64,000 nt of DNA from Armatimonadota bacterium (GTDB lineage: Bacteria > Armatimonadota > Fimbriimonadia > Fimbriimonadales > Fimbriimonadaceae): contig JACRPN010000011.1 in assembly GCA_016223145.1 (NCBI GenBank), forward strand, positions 62,001-126,000, in the 5' to 3' direction. A program made the position numbers and the translations under genes. Within the stretch, counting starts at the first letter, position 1; every line of letters begins with the position of its first letter. The notes beneath the pieces were generated by a model, which saw only the letters and a program-made list of their open reading frames with translations, made no database searches and was not told the DNA's origin. Below are positions 16,044 through 24,279 of the stretch, in pieces.

Positions 16044-17768
16044 ATGTCGGAAGAAGTGAACACCCTCGGGCGCATGCTGCGCGCCTCGTGCCGCACCTGG
16101 AAGGACAAGGCGGCGCAGATCTACCCAAGTGACGGCTCTTGGAAGACAGTGACCTACACCGAGCTTTGGGAGAAGGCCCGGGCCTATGCCGGCGCACTTC
16201 AGAGTCTCGGGCTGAAGAAAGGGGACCGCGTCGCCATCCAGAGCGAGAACCGAATCGAGTGGTCGTGGGTCGACTGGGGCTGCCAGTGCCTGGGTGTGGT
16301 GTTGGTGCCGATCTATCCCACCCTGCCGGCCGATCAAGCGCAGTACATCGTCCAGAATTCCGGCGCAAAGGTGGTGATTGCGGGAGACGAAACACAGGCC
16401 GAAAAGGCCCGCGGCCTGCCGGAGGTTCGGGTCATCCAGCTCTTCGAGGGCGCAGAGTCGATGACGGCCCTGGCGGAATCCCACGCGAGCGATCTGGAGG
16501 ACCAGGAGCTGAACGCGAGCATTGACTCCGTTGGCCCGCAGGACGTCGCGACTTTCATCTACACCAGTGGCACCACGGGCCCTCCCAAGGGCGCCATGCT
16601 GGCCCAGGAGAGCGGCCCCTGGCTGCTGGCGAACGTAGTCAAGAGCCTTCCGATCGATCATCGCGACACTTTTCTCACCTTCCTCCCGATGTCGCACGTG
16701 TTTGAGAGGGTTGCAGGCCAGTGGCTGCCAATATCGTGCGGCGCAACCTGCGCGTACTCGAAGGGTCTGCTAACGCTGGCCAACGATCTGATGGCGGTCA
16801 AACCGACGATCCTGCTCTGTGTTCCCAGGTTTCTTGAGGCCACGCGCGACAAGATCCTCGATGGGACCAAGAAGGCCAAGCCGCTGCAACGAAGGCTGTT
16901 GGCGATGGCGATGAGCCTGGGCGTTAAGAAGGCCAGAGGAGGCTTCGCGCCGTTCTTTCCCATTTTGAACGCCATCGTCGGAAAGAAGATTCGGGCACGC
17001 GTGGGTGGCAACATCCGGTTCTTCGTTTCGGGCGGTGCGGCGCTTCCGCCCCCGGTGGCCGAGTTCTATATGGCGTTCGGGCTTCATGTGCTTCAGGGCT
17101 ACGGCCTCACTGAGACCACAGCGGCCAGTTCCGTGAACCACCCCGACCGCTCCAAGTACTGGACCGTGGGAGAGCCAATCGCAGGCGTTGAGATCAAGCT
17201 GGCGGAGGATGGCGAAATCCTGATTCGCGGCAAGAGCGTGATGCTGGGGTATCACAGCCTGCCCAAGGAGACGGCGGAGGCCATCGACGCCGAGGGTTGG
17301 TTCCACAGTGGCGACATCGGTGAATGGGAGGGAAAACACCTGAAGATCACCGACCGGAAGAAGGACCTGCTGATTCTGGCGAACGGCAAAAACGTCGCCC
17401 CGCAACCCATCGAAAACAGGCTCAAGGAAAGCCCCTGGATTCAGGAGGCGGTGCTCTTTGGCGACGGAAAGGAGTATGTTTTCGGCTTGATCGTTCCCAA
17501 CTTCGAGCGGCTTGCCGCGAAATATAAAGACGAGGGCCGGGCCTTTGCGAACAACCACGCGATGGCGGAGGACGAAGCCGTCAAGGCGCTCTTGAAGGAC
17601 GAGATTTCGGGCATCAACAAGGGCCTCGCGGACTTTGAGAAGGTCAAGCGCTACGCCCTGGTCGATGCCTCGTTCAGCGTCGAAACAGGCGAGCTGACCC
17701 CATCGCTCAAGGTCAAACGCAAAGTCGTGAAAGAGAAATTCGCCGAGGTGTTGAAAGACCTATCGTAG
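16044..17768 (+). CDS. fadD: long-chain acyl-CoA synthetase
   Basis: 574-aa AMP-forming ligase that activates fatty acids to acyl-CoA via an acyl-adenylate. The AMP-binding motif FIYTSGTTGPPKGAML is near residue 172, the GYGLTETTAASSVN motif near 352, and the C-terminal hinge region (ITDRKKDLLILANGKNVAP) is complete. It resembles the FadD15-type bacterial/plant-like group of about 600 residues. Stands alone between repeats. Chain-length preference cannot be read from sequence. Confidence 0.93.
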   Translation: MSEEVNTLGRMLRASCRTWKDKAAQIYPSDGSWKTVTYTELWEKARAYAGALQSLGLKKGDRVAIQSENRIEWSWVDWGCQCLGVVLVPIYPTLPADQAQYIVQNSGAKVVIAGDETQAEKARGLPEVRVIQLFEGAESMTALAESHASDLEDQELNASIDSVGPQDVATFIYTSGTTGPPKGAMLAQESGPWLLANVVKSLPIDHRDTFLTFLPMSHVFERVAGQWLPISCGATCAYSKGLLTLANDLMAVKPTILLCVPRFLEATRDKILDGTKKAKPLQRRLLAMAMSLGVKKARGGFAPFFPILNAIVGKKIRARVGGNIRFFVSGGAALPPPVAEFYMAFGLHVLQGYGLTETTAASSVNHPDRSKYWTVGEPIAGVEIKLAEDGEILIRGKSVMLGYHSLPKETAEAIDAEGWFHSGDIGEWEGKHLKITDRKKDLLILANGKNVAPQPIENRLKESPWIQEAVLFGDGKEYVFGLIVPNFERLAAKYKDEGRAFANNHAMAEDEAVKALLKDEISGINKGLADFEKVKRYALVDASFSVETGELTPSLKVKRKVVKEKFAEVLKDLS

Positions 17769-17776
17769 TTCGCAAG

Positions 17777-17817
17777 CCCCTCCCTTGTTTTTGACGAAGT
17801 CGAAAATGAGGGAGGGG
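17777..17817. terminator. hairpin between convergent fadD and GH38 genes
   Basis: CCCCTCCCT at 17777-17785 pairs with AGGGAGGGG at 17809-17817, and the inner part TTTTTGAC-GAA-GTCGAAAA extends the stem with one mismatch. It follows the fadD stop by nine bases and probably serves both converging genes. The sequence also resembles the dispersed family A repeats. Confidence 0.5.
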
Positions 17818-17837
17818 TTGGGGTGGGAGACATCCCC

Positions 17838-20561
17838 TCATTCCTCCACCCGGTGCACGGTCGCCCAGACCTTGCGCATGGCGTCCAGATCCCGGAACTG
17901 CTTCCTGCCGGGAACGAGGTCGGCGTAGACGGTTGCGATCTCATAAGGCCGCATCTTGAAGCGAAGGGTTTGCCAGGAGAAGGGGAATGAGCCCCCTCCC
18001 CTTGGAGCGACTCCCGACGCGAGAGGGGAGGGGGCTGGGGGGTGGAGGTTCTGGGATCCCCTGCTGCCCGGGTCTCCACCCCCATCCCCCACCTCAGTTT
18101 CGCTTCGCAAAACCAAGGAGGGGGATCTCCCTTCCACCGGCTCCAATTCCACTTCGAGCTCGCCCATGAGGTTCGTCTTGAACGCCTTGGCGATCGGCCC
18201 CGGCAGCGTCAGCTCTACGTCGGATTCCAGCCCGTCGAACTCCACCAACCGGATGACGAAGGGATGTCCCATCCCTCGCCCGGCGTAGTGCTCGAGATCC
18301 CTCCCTGCGTAGAACTCCTCCTCGCGATAGAACGCGGTCGGGACGACGTTGGAAGGGGAGCAAGAGAGGGGGGAGAAGGACTCAGGCATGTCGCAAATGC
18401 GTGGTGCCGTCCGCATGAGGTCGGGATCCCACTCGATTGAGTCCATCGGTCCTCCCCATTCTGCCTGGCCGAACAGCTCCCTGGCCAACTTCCAGCGCTC
18501 AGAATCCGATAGCGGACCATGAGGTGTCAGCCGGTAGTGGGTCCTCGCGTTTGGATTGAAATCATGCTCGTCCCACGGATCGATCATTGAAATGAGATTC
18601 TCGTAGCGACCTTCTCTAAGGAACCACTGTTGGGAGCCACTATGAGCAATCAGTAGCCCGTGTCCGTTGTCGGAGACTAAATCGACAAACGTCTGGGCCG
18701 TGAACCCTCCATATACGGTTTCAAACCACTGGGGGGAAGTCATCCAGTCAGCTTCCGGGTACTTTTTGAGTCCCTTGGGAGAGGGGCGCACTTTGTCGAC
18801 GCCAAATGGGAGGTCGCACCGAGCTTCATGAACGTCGAAGCCTGGCTCGAAGATGACCCTTGGGCCCGCGTTCATGCCTTTGTCGTAAAACTCGGTCGGC
18901 TCGTAGCTCACGGTTAGGTCCAGGGCGTCTGCATTCTCCGGAACCCTAAGCCAGTAAGCCAGATCGCCGGATGTGACGAACACCTCTTCGGAGGTCACGT
19001 CGACGCGAGTCGGGCCGGTGCGACCATCCACCGGAACACCACTTTGGATCACCTTGAGCCTGGGCCAAGGTCCCTCAAGAGGGTATCCCGCGCTGAAGGG
19101 TGGGGCTGAGAATCGAGTGATCTGACCCCTCTTAAGATCAACGTCAATTCGCAGGGAGCCACGCTCGAAAACGGCATTCTCGTCCTCCTTTCGCCATCTT
19201 CCTTTGTCGACGACGCCTTGTTTCTTGACTACCCGATAGGAGAAAGGCGCCATGTCAAGCACAAGCCGCGCTTCAGCCGCACCGCACCGCACCTTTCTTT
19301 GCCAGCCGAACCGGTTAAAGACCAACATCTCGTCATCCTGAAGCCCGACTCGCCGTGCAAGGAGATCGAGTCCTCGGCCCCCTTCGTGGCTGGTCTGCGC
19401 AACTAGCGAATACATAGGATCGGCGACATGGCCGCAAAGTCCCTCGCACTCGTGGTTGTCGTGGTGCTGAGCCACGAGGAGATTCCGCCATGCCTCCTCG
19501 TATTCCCAGACGGGATACACATCCCAGTCCGGATAGGGGCGGCCAAAGAGCCCTAGGACGGAAGCGACGACCTCTACAGAGAGGAGGCATGCTTCAGCGC
19601 GATGGCTTGCCCGTGGGGCCGAATCCCCGTTCTTTCCCAGGCTCATGCCGTGCCAGACCTGGTCCATCGTGTAGCGCCGGACGGGGATGCTCGATTGCGG
19701 ATTTTGGATTTCGGATTTCGGATTGGATTCGGCATTTCCTGAATCCGTAATCGCCAATCCGCAATCCGCAATCCCACTCAGGTACTCCCCCAACGTCCCC
19801 ATCTTCACCTCGAACCGCTCGTCGGCCAGGAGTTTCTTTAGCATCGGGATCATCAGCTCCGCGCGGCACATCCAGTCCGGCGAAGGAATGAGCTCAAGCC
19901 ATTGGAGGATGAGGGGAGGAGAGGTGTTGGGTGCTGGGTGTTCAGGTGTTGGGGGCTGGGAGGCTATTTCGTTGAGCAGAATCTGGAAGTCTTCGGGCCA
20001 CTGGTGCAGGTTCAGCCGGTTTCTTGTTGCGGTCAGCAACCTTGAGCCGTCCGGCGCTTCCCACCAGACCACGGGCACGTCTTCCTTCGGCACCTCCGGC
20101 GTGTGCCAGGTCCACTGGAAGTAGAGCGAGGCGTTTTCGAACCCACAGCCCTTCAGAATCTGGGGCAATTGTGGGAAGAAGTCGAACTCCTCTTCCCAGA
20201 AAGTGCGGGGCCTCGTGCCCAAAAGGCGCATGACGGCGCGCACACCATAAATCCTTTGTCGAATATTCGATTCTCCCCCATGAAAAAGCCCGTAAGGCTG
20301 CCCATAGGAGCATCCAACCGGTTCGATCTGGCCCTTTGCGATGGCCTCTTTGAGCTCGGCGAGCGCCTCGGGGCACTCGGCAGCCATCTTCTCATAGCCC
20401 ACCCCGTCGAAGTTCACATTGCCTTTCGCTCCGGTCTCGCGGCAGAAGTAGAGCATGTCGCGCACGGAGTCGGGCGTGACCTTATAGCCCCACAGCCACT
20501 CCATATCCACCCAGTGGTGATGGTTGCCGAAGGTGTAGTAGATGGGGATGCGTTCGGACAT
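17838..20561 (-). CDS. glycoside hydrolase family 38-like (alpha-mannosidase-type) protein
   Basis: 907-aa protein with a GH38-type N-terminal barrel (YYTFGNHHHWVDMEWLWGY; TFWEEEFDFFPQLP) and a C-terminal beta domain typical of retaining alpha-mannosidases (KAFKTNLMGELEVELEPVEG, FKMRPYEIATVY). No signal peptide. ATG 20561 is favoured although the frame is open 97 codons further, overlapping the divergent gene. Three stretches inside the frame look like intergenic repeats that have entered it: residues about 199-212, 263-290 and 812-858. They are low-complexity and in frame, so the protein may still be functional. Substrate unknown. It pairs with the divergent GtaA-like gene. Confidence 0.8.
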   Translation of the reverse strand: MSERIPIYYTFGNHHHWVDMEWLWGYKVTPDSVRDMLYFCRETGAKGNVNFDGVGYEKMAAECPEALAELKEAIAKGQIEPVGCSYGQPYGLFHGGESNIRQRIYGVRAVMRLLGTRPRTFWEEEFDFFPQLPQILKGCGFENASLYFQWTWHTPEVPKEDVPVVWWEAPDGSRLLTATRNRLNLHQWPEDFQILLNEIASQPPTPEHPAPNTSPPLILQWLELIPSPDWMCRAELMIPMLKKLLADERFEVKMGTLGEYLSGIADCGLAITDSGNAESNPKSEIQNPQSSIPVRRYTMDQVWHGMSLGKNGDSAPRASHRAEACLLSVEVVASVLGLFGRPYPDWDVYPVWEYEEAWRNLLVAQHHDNHECEGLCGHVADPMYSLVAQTSHEGGRGLDLLARRVGLQDDEMLVFNRFGWQRKVRCGAAEARLVLDMAPFSYRVVKKQGVVDKGRWRKEDENAVFERGSLRIDVDLKRGQITRFSAPPFSAGYPLEGPWPRLKVIQSGVPVDGRTGPTRVDVTSEEVFVTSGDLAYWLRVPENADALDLTVSYEPTEFYDKGMNAGPRVIFEPGFDVHEARCDLPFGVDKVRPSPKGLKKYPEADWMTSPQWFETVYGGFTAQTFVDLVSDNGHGLLIAHSGSQQWFLREGRYENLISMIDPWDEHDFNPNARTHYRLTPHGPLSDSERWKLARELFGQAEWGGPMDSIEWDPDLMRTAPRICDMPESFSPLSCSPSNVVPTAFYREEEFYAGRDLEHYAGRGMGHPFVIRLVEFDGLESDVELTLPGPIAKAFKTNLMGELEVELEPVEGRSPSLVLRSETEVGDGGGDPGSRGSQNLHPPAPSPLASGVAPRGGGSFPFSWQTLRFKMRPYEIATVYADLVPGRKQFRDLDAMRKVWATVHRVEE
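17987..18128. repeat. family A-like palindromic repeat inside the GH38 gene
   Basis: Left arm CCCCCTCCCCTTGGAGCGACT and an imperfect matching GAGGGGAGGGGGCTGG, then a second half CCACCCCCATCCCCCACCTCA..CCAAGGAGGGGGATC. It resembles the C/G-rich palindromes found between genes elsewhere in the window, but here encodes residues about 812-858 of the GH38-like protein, a Gly/Pro-rich insert between two conserved beta strands. Confidence 0.6.
19691..19774. repeat. GATTGCGGATT palindromic repeat inside the GH38 gene
   Basis: GATTGCGGATT at 19693-19703 is inverted as AATCCGCAATC at 19763-19773, and the middle is built of repeats of GGATTTCGGATT type. Within the frame it encodes about 27 residues (SNPKSEIQNPQSSI and preceding) between GEYLSG and VRRYTMDQVWHG. 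This looks like a mobile or amplified palindromic unit tolerated in a loop. Confidence 0.7.
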
Positions 20562-20634
20562 GGGACCCCAAGTGTGCCTGATGGCAAGCCCGGAAGTCAT
20601 GCGGAACCGAGCGGCTTTGGCATAGAATCGGGCT

Positions 20635-22683
20635 ATGTCGGTGCTCGCCATCTGCGCAATCGCTGGCGCTCTCGCCACCCACGGAAGCCCTTCCATGCAA
20701 CAAAGCACGTTCCGCCCTCCTGCCGTCCCGCTCGTCGTCCACGACCCATATTTCAGCGTCTGGTCGGCTGCCGACAAACTCACTGATCGTTGGACGACCC
20801 ACTGGACCGGCAGCACCATGGCCCTGTGTGGCCTCGTGCGCGTGGACGGCAAGTGCTATCGCTGGTCGGGCGTGCCAGGAGGCGATCTGCCCGCCGCCAA
20901 GCAACTCAGTGTTCGAGTCGATCCGACCACCACCACCTATCGGTTCGAAGCGGGAGGCGCAGGATTCGAGGTGAGGTTCATCAGTCCGATACTGCCCAAG
21001 GACCTCGACCTCCTTTCCAGGCCGGCGACCTACGTCCAGGTGAGGCCACTCGGGGAAGCGAGCAAGTCTATAGAATTCTATCTGGACGTTTCCAGCGAGT
21101 GGTGCGTGGACAAGACCAATCAGAAGGTCAGTTGGAGCCGTCTGCGCGCAGGCGCTCTAGAGCTCCTGAGCATGGGGGTGCACAACCCCGAACCCCTCAC
21201 CCGGGCGGGCGACGACCTCAGAGGAGATTGGGGCAAGCTGATCCTCGCGGTGCCGCGCGAAAGTGGCTGGCAGTCGGCGATCGCGGGCCACGGCGCCAGT
21301 CGATCCGCCTTTGTCTCATCGGGGTCGGCGGCAACCTTCGACGATACGCGGATGCCCCGCGCAGCCGACGACGACTTCCCCGTGATGGCGGCCAGCACCT
21401 CGCTGCGGGGAGGCGAAGCCACGCTCCTCATCGCCTTTGACCGAAAGCCCGCGATCGAGTTTCTTCAGCGCCGGCTCAACCCGTATTGGGCACGAACCGG
21501 TGCAGACATTGGGCAGGTGTTGGATATGGCCTACACAGATCGCGCTGACGTTTTCTGCAAGTGCGCCGCGTTCGATGCAGACCTGAGGAAGGACCTCGAA
21601 GTGGTCGGCGGGCCCAAATACGCTGAAGTCGGCTCGCTGGCCTATCGGCAGTCCATTGGCGCTCAGCAATTGTGCGCGGACGTGGACGGAGCGCCGCTGC
21701 TGTTCAGCAAGGAGTGCTTCAGCAACGGTTGCATTGCGACCGTGGACGTGACGTACCCAGGCTCGCCGATGTACCTGTTGCTCAGTCCAGAACTCCTCAA
21801 GGCGCAGGTCAAGCCGATCATGGATTACGCCAGCCTGGCTAGGTGGAAGTGGCCCTTCGCTCCCCATGATCTCGGCACCTTCCCAATCGCCAACGGCCAG
21901 GTCTATGGCGGGGGTGAGCGCACCGAAGAGAACCAGATGCCGGTCGAGGAAAGCGGCAACATGGTGTTGATGGCCTGCGCCTTGGCCAAAGCGGAAGGCA
22001 AGCCTGATTTCGCCGCTCAATACTGGAAACTGCTCAAGACTTGGACGGATTATCTGGTGCAGTACGGCCTCGATCCCGCCAACCAGCTCTGCACCGACGA
22101 CTTTGCAGGGCACCTGGCCCATAACGCCAACCTCTCGCTCAAGGCGATCTTAGGCATAGCAGCGTTCGCCGATCTGTGCAATGCAGCCGAGCAGTTGGCC
22201 GATGCAAAACACTATCGCGCAATCGCCGAGGACTATGCGAAGAAGTGGATCGCGATGGCTAAAGACGGCGACCACTACAAGCTGGCCTTCGACAAGCCAG
22301 GCACTTGGAGCCAGAAGTACAACCTCGCCTGGGACCGTGTGCTTGGCCTCAACCTCTTTCCGAAGGAGGTCTTCGAGACCGAAGTGGCCTACTACAGGAC
22401 GAAGATGGCCAAGTACGGCCTCCCGCTCGACAACCGGAGCGCCTATACCAAGGGTGATTGGTGTGCCTGGACCGCCACTCTGGCCTCGAACAAGGCAGAC
22501 ATGCAGGCGATGCTCGACCCGCTCTATGCGTTCCTGAACGAGTCTCCGAGCCGTGTGCCCTTCTCCGACTGGCACTGGACCACCGATGCCAAGCAGGTCG
22601 GCTTTCAGGCGCGCTCGGTCGTGGGCGGCGTGTTCATGCCGATGCTCGCAGAACCCAAGATGTGGGCAAAGTGGCGAAAGTAG
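20635..22683 (+). CDS. GtaA-like protein (DUF5127/DUF4965/DUF1793)
   Basis: 682-aa protein similar to fungal glutaminase A and its many bacterial relatives: beta-rich N-terminal domain (PPAVPLVVHDPYFSVWS), DUF4965 strand-helix block (YRQSIGAQQLC; SNGCIATVDVTYPGSPMYLLL), and an (alpha/alpha)6 helical-hairpin C-terminal domain (GTWSQKYNLAWDRVLGLNLFP). A short hydrophobic N-terminus (MSVLAICAIAGALA) may be a signal. A TAGAAT hexamer ends six bases before the ATG, so transcription may start at the A of the start codon. Bacterial members often sit among glycosidases, as here, so a glycoside-hydrolase activity is as likely as glutaminase. Confidence 0.82.
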   Translation: MSVLAICAIAGALATHGSPSMQQSTFRPPAVPLVVHDPYFSVWSAADKLTDRWTTHWTGSTMALCGLVRVDGKCYRWSGVPGGDLPAAKQLSVRVDPTTTTYRFEAGGAGFEVRFISPILPKDLDLLSRPATYVQVRPLGEASKSIEFYLDVSSEWCVDKTNQKVSWSRLRAGALELLSMGVHNPEPLTRAGDDLRGDWGKLILAVPRESGWQSAIAGHGASRSAFVSSGSAATFDDTRMPRAADDDFPVMAASTSLRGGEATLLIAFDRKPAIEFLQRRLNPYWARTGADIGQVLDMAYTDRADVFCKCAAFDADLRKDLEVVGGPKYAEVGSLAYRQSIGAQQLCADVDGAPLLFSKECFSNGCIATVDVTYPGSPMYLLLSPELLKAQVKPIMDYASLARWKWPFAPHDLGTFPIANGQVYGGGERTEENQMPVEESGNMVLMACALAKAEGKPDFAAQYWKLLKTWTDYLVQYGLDPANQLCTDDFAGHLAHNANLSLKAILGIAAFADLCNAAEQLADAKHYRAIAEDYAKKWIAMAKDGDHYKLAFDKPGTWSQKYNLAWDRVLGLNLFPKEVFETEVAYYRTKMAKYGLPLDNRSAYTKGDWCAWTATLASNKADMQAMLDPLYAFLNESPSRVPFSDWHWTTDAKQVGFQARSVVGGVFMPMLAEPKMWAKWRK

Positions 22684-22691
22684 GGATCGCA

Positions 22692-23924
22692 TTAGGACCA
22701 GAGAGCCGAGATCGGCACAGCCCAGAGATTGCTTTCCGCAGGTCGCGTCTCCTCCCCGCAGTACAACAGGATCCCCTTCACAAACCGGGCTCCCGCAAGC
22801 TCGCGTAAGAACCTCAGACCGGAAAAGTCCGCCGGACTGGCAGTCTGTCCCGCTTTGACCTCGATCCCCACGATCTTCCCATCTCCAAGCTCCAAAACAA
22901 AGTCAACCTCCTTGCCACGCACGCTGCGCAGATGCTGGATCGTCGGCCTCAGACCGCTGGCGTTGGCCAGCTTTCGAAGCTCCATCGCCACAAACGCCAC
23001 AAGCGCCGCGCCAAACTGGTTGCGATCGGCGGCCATGCTAGCCGTGGTGCGCCGGGTGAGGTGGCAAAGCAGGCCGGAATCCACCAAGTAGGCTTTTGGC
23101 GCCTTGATGAGCGGGAGGCCTCGATTGAAAGACCAGGCGGGAACCGGCTGCACCAAGAAGAGGGACCCGAGCAGAGCCAAGTACCGAGTGAGCGTCGTGG
23201 CAGGGATCTCCGTCTCTCGAGAGATGCTGCTGATGTTGAGCAGCGTCCCCGAGCGGGCGGCGAGCAGATTCAGCAGGCGCGGAACCTGGCTCAAGCCGTC
23301 GATGTTCGAGAGGCTGCGCACATCTCTTTCGATCAGCGTCCGCACGTAGCTCCGAAACCAGGCATCGCGACGGCTCCCCGCCGGCCGGGTCGCGGCTTCT
23401 GGGAAGCCGCCCCGCACTACCCGTTCCATCACCTCGGTCGGTGAGACCGGGGTAACGCTCGAAAAGCGCTCGTCGGAGAAAGCCCTTTCAAGAAACCTCT
23501 CTGGCCGGCCCTCGATCTCTGCTTGTGAGAGCGGCAAGAGGTCGATCACCTCCATGCGACCGACGAGGGTGTCGGCCACCTTTGGCAAAGTCAGCACGTT
23601 GGCCGAACCGGTCAACAGGTACATGCCGGGCTCTCGCTGACGGTCCACGGCGGCCTTGATCGCGAGGAGGAGTCGAGGAGCCCGCTGAACCTCGTCGATC
23701 ACCAGCGGAGTGCCATGAGCTCGAAGAAACTCCTCGGGGTCGCTTTCGGCAAGATCCAAAGAGAGCAAGTCGTCGAGCGTCACATAGGCGCCGCCGAATC
23801 GCGCGTCGGCGGCGCGTTTCGCCAGCCAGCTCTTTCCGGCCTGGCGCGGTCCATGGATCAGCACCACAGGCGTGTCTGCAAGAGCCGCTCGTATGTCGTT
23901 CATGGCGAGGCGTTCCCAGTTCAT
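22692..23924 (-). CDS. AAA_14/DUF4143 ATPase
   Basis: 410-aa P-loop protein. The Walker A GPRQAGKSWLAKR is near residue 26, Walker B LVIDEVQRAP follows, and the C-terminal half is DUF4143 with a winged-helix region (SRETEIPATTLTRYLALLGSL) and a PD-(D/E)XK-like end (EVDFVLELGDGKIVGIEVKAG). Such genes are widespread, patchy accessory ATPases of unclear function, often horizontally spread. It has an unusual operator-like array of three repeats just upstream and sits between the GtaA-like gene and tRNA-Leu. Cytoplasmic. Confidence 0.88.
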   Translation of the reverse strand: MNWERLAMNDIRAALADTPVVLIHGPRQAGKSWLAKRAADARFGGAYVTLDDLLSLDLAESDPEEFLRAHGTPLVIDEVQRAPRLLLAIKAAVDRQREPGMYLLTGSANVLTLPKVADTLVGRMEVIDLLPLSQAEIEGRPERFLERAFSDERFSSVTPVSPTEVMERVVRGGFPEAATRPAGSRRDAWFRSYVRTLIERDVRSLSNIDGLSQVPRLLNLLAARSGTLLNISSISRETEIPATTLTRYLALLGSLFLVQPVPAWSFNRGLPLIKAPKAYLVDSGLLCHLTRRTTASMAADRNQFGAALVAFVAMELRKLANASGLRPTIQHLRSVRGKEVDFVLELGDGKIVGIEVKAGQTASPADFSGLRFLRELAGARFVKGILLYCGEETRPAESNLWAVPISALWS

Positions 23925-23937
23925 TTCTCGATCCTCA

Positions 23938-23995
23938 GTGGTGAATTATGCGCCATCGTATGGTGAATGTATCATCAAAATGTGGTGAATTAATG
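23938..23995. promoter_or_regulatory. three 22-bp phased GGTGAAT repeats before the DUF4143 ATPase
   Basis: GGTGAAT begins at 23940, 23962 and 23984, exactly 22 bases apart, which is close to two helical turns. The extended copies are GTGGTGAATTATG, TATGGTGAATGTAT and TGTGGTGAATTAATG. On the coding strand of the ATPase they read ATTCACC. They lie 16-66 bases upstream of its ATG, in an AT-rich patch, and so resemble an operator bound by a multimeric regulator. Confidence 0.6.
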
Positions 23996-24135
23996 CAACC
24001 CCTGCGGTGGATTTCGCGCCCTGCGGAGGGTGAGGCCTCGCGCGGTTGAGGCAGCCAACCGTTGGCGGCAGAAGAGTCTCAAATGGACCTGTTGAGGATC
24101 GAAAACCAAGGGGTTCCGGTCCAACGGACGTCTGG

Positions 24136-24141
24136 TATAAT
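24136..24141 (+). promoter_or_regulatory. -10 element of the tRNA-Leu promoter
   Basis: Perfect TATAAT ending 12 bases before the mature tRNA 5' end. No good -35 hexamer is visible at 16-18 bases upstream. Confidence 0.6.
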
Positions 24142-24153
24142 GCGGTTCCTCCC

Positions 24154-24239
24154 GCGCGGGTGGTGAAATTGGTAGACACGCTACCTTGAGGTGGTAGTGC
24201 TCACAAGGCGTGAAGGTTCGAGTCCTTTCCCGCGCACCA
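24154..24239 (+). tRNA. tRNA-Leu (anticodon GAG)
   Basis: Acceptor stem GCGCGGG/CCCGCGC, D-loop TGGTAGACACGC, anticodon arm CTACC-TTGAGGT-GGTAG with GAG in the loop, a long variable arm as expected for leucine, T-loop GGTTCGAGTCC, discriminator A and an encoded CCA. Reads CUC and CUU codons. No integrase or repeated tRNA end is seen beside it. Confidence 0.95.
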
Positions 24240-24279
24240 GACTCTTCTGTCTTGCGAAGCTACCAAAACGCAGTTTCGC

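Noticed and set aside
24154-24239. tRNA-Leu as an island attachment site
   Set aside because: No integrase gene and no duplicated tRNA end in the flanking 10 kb.
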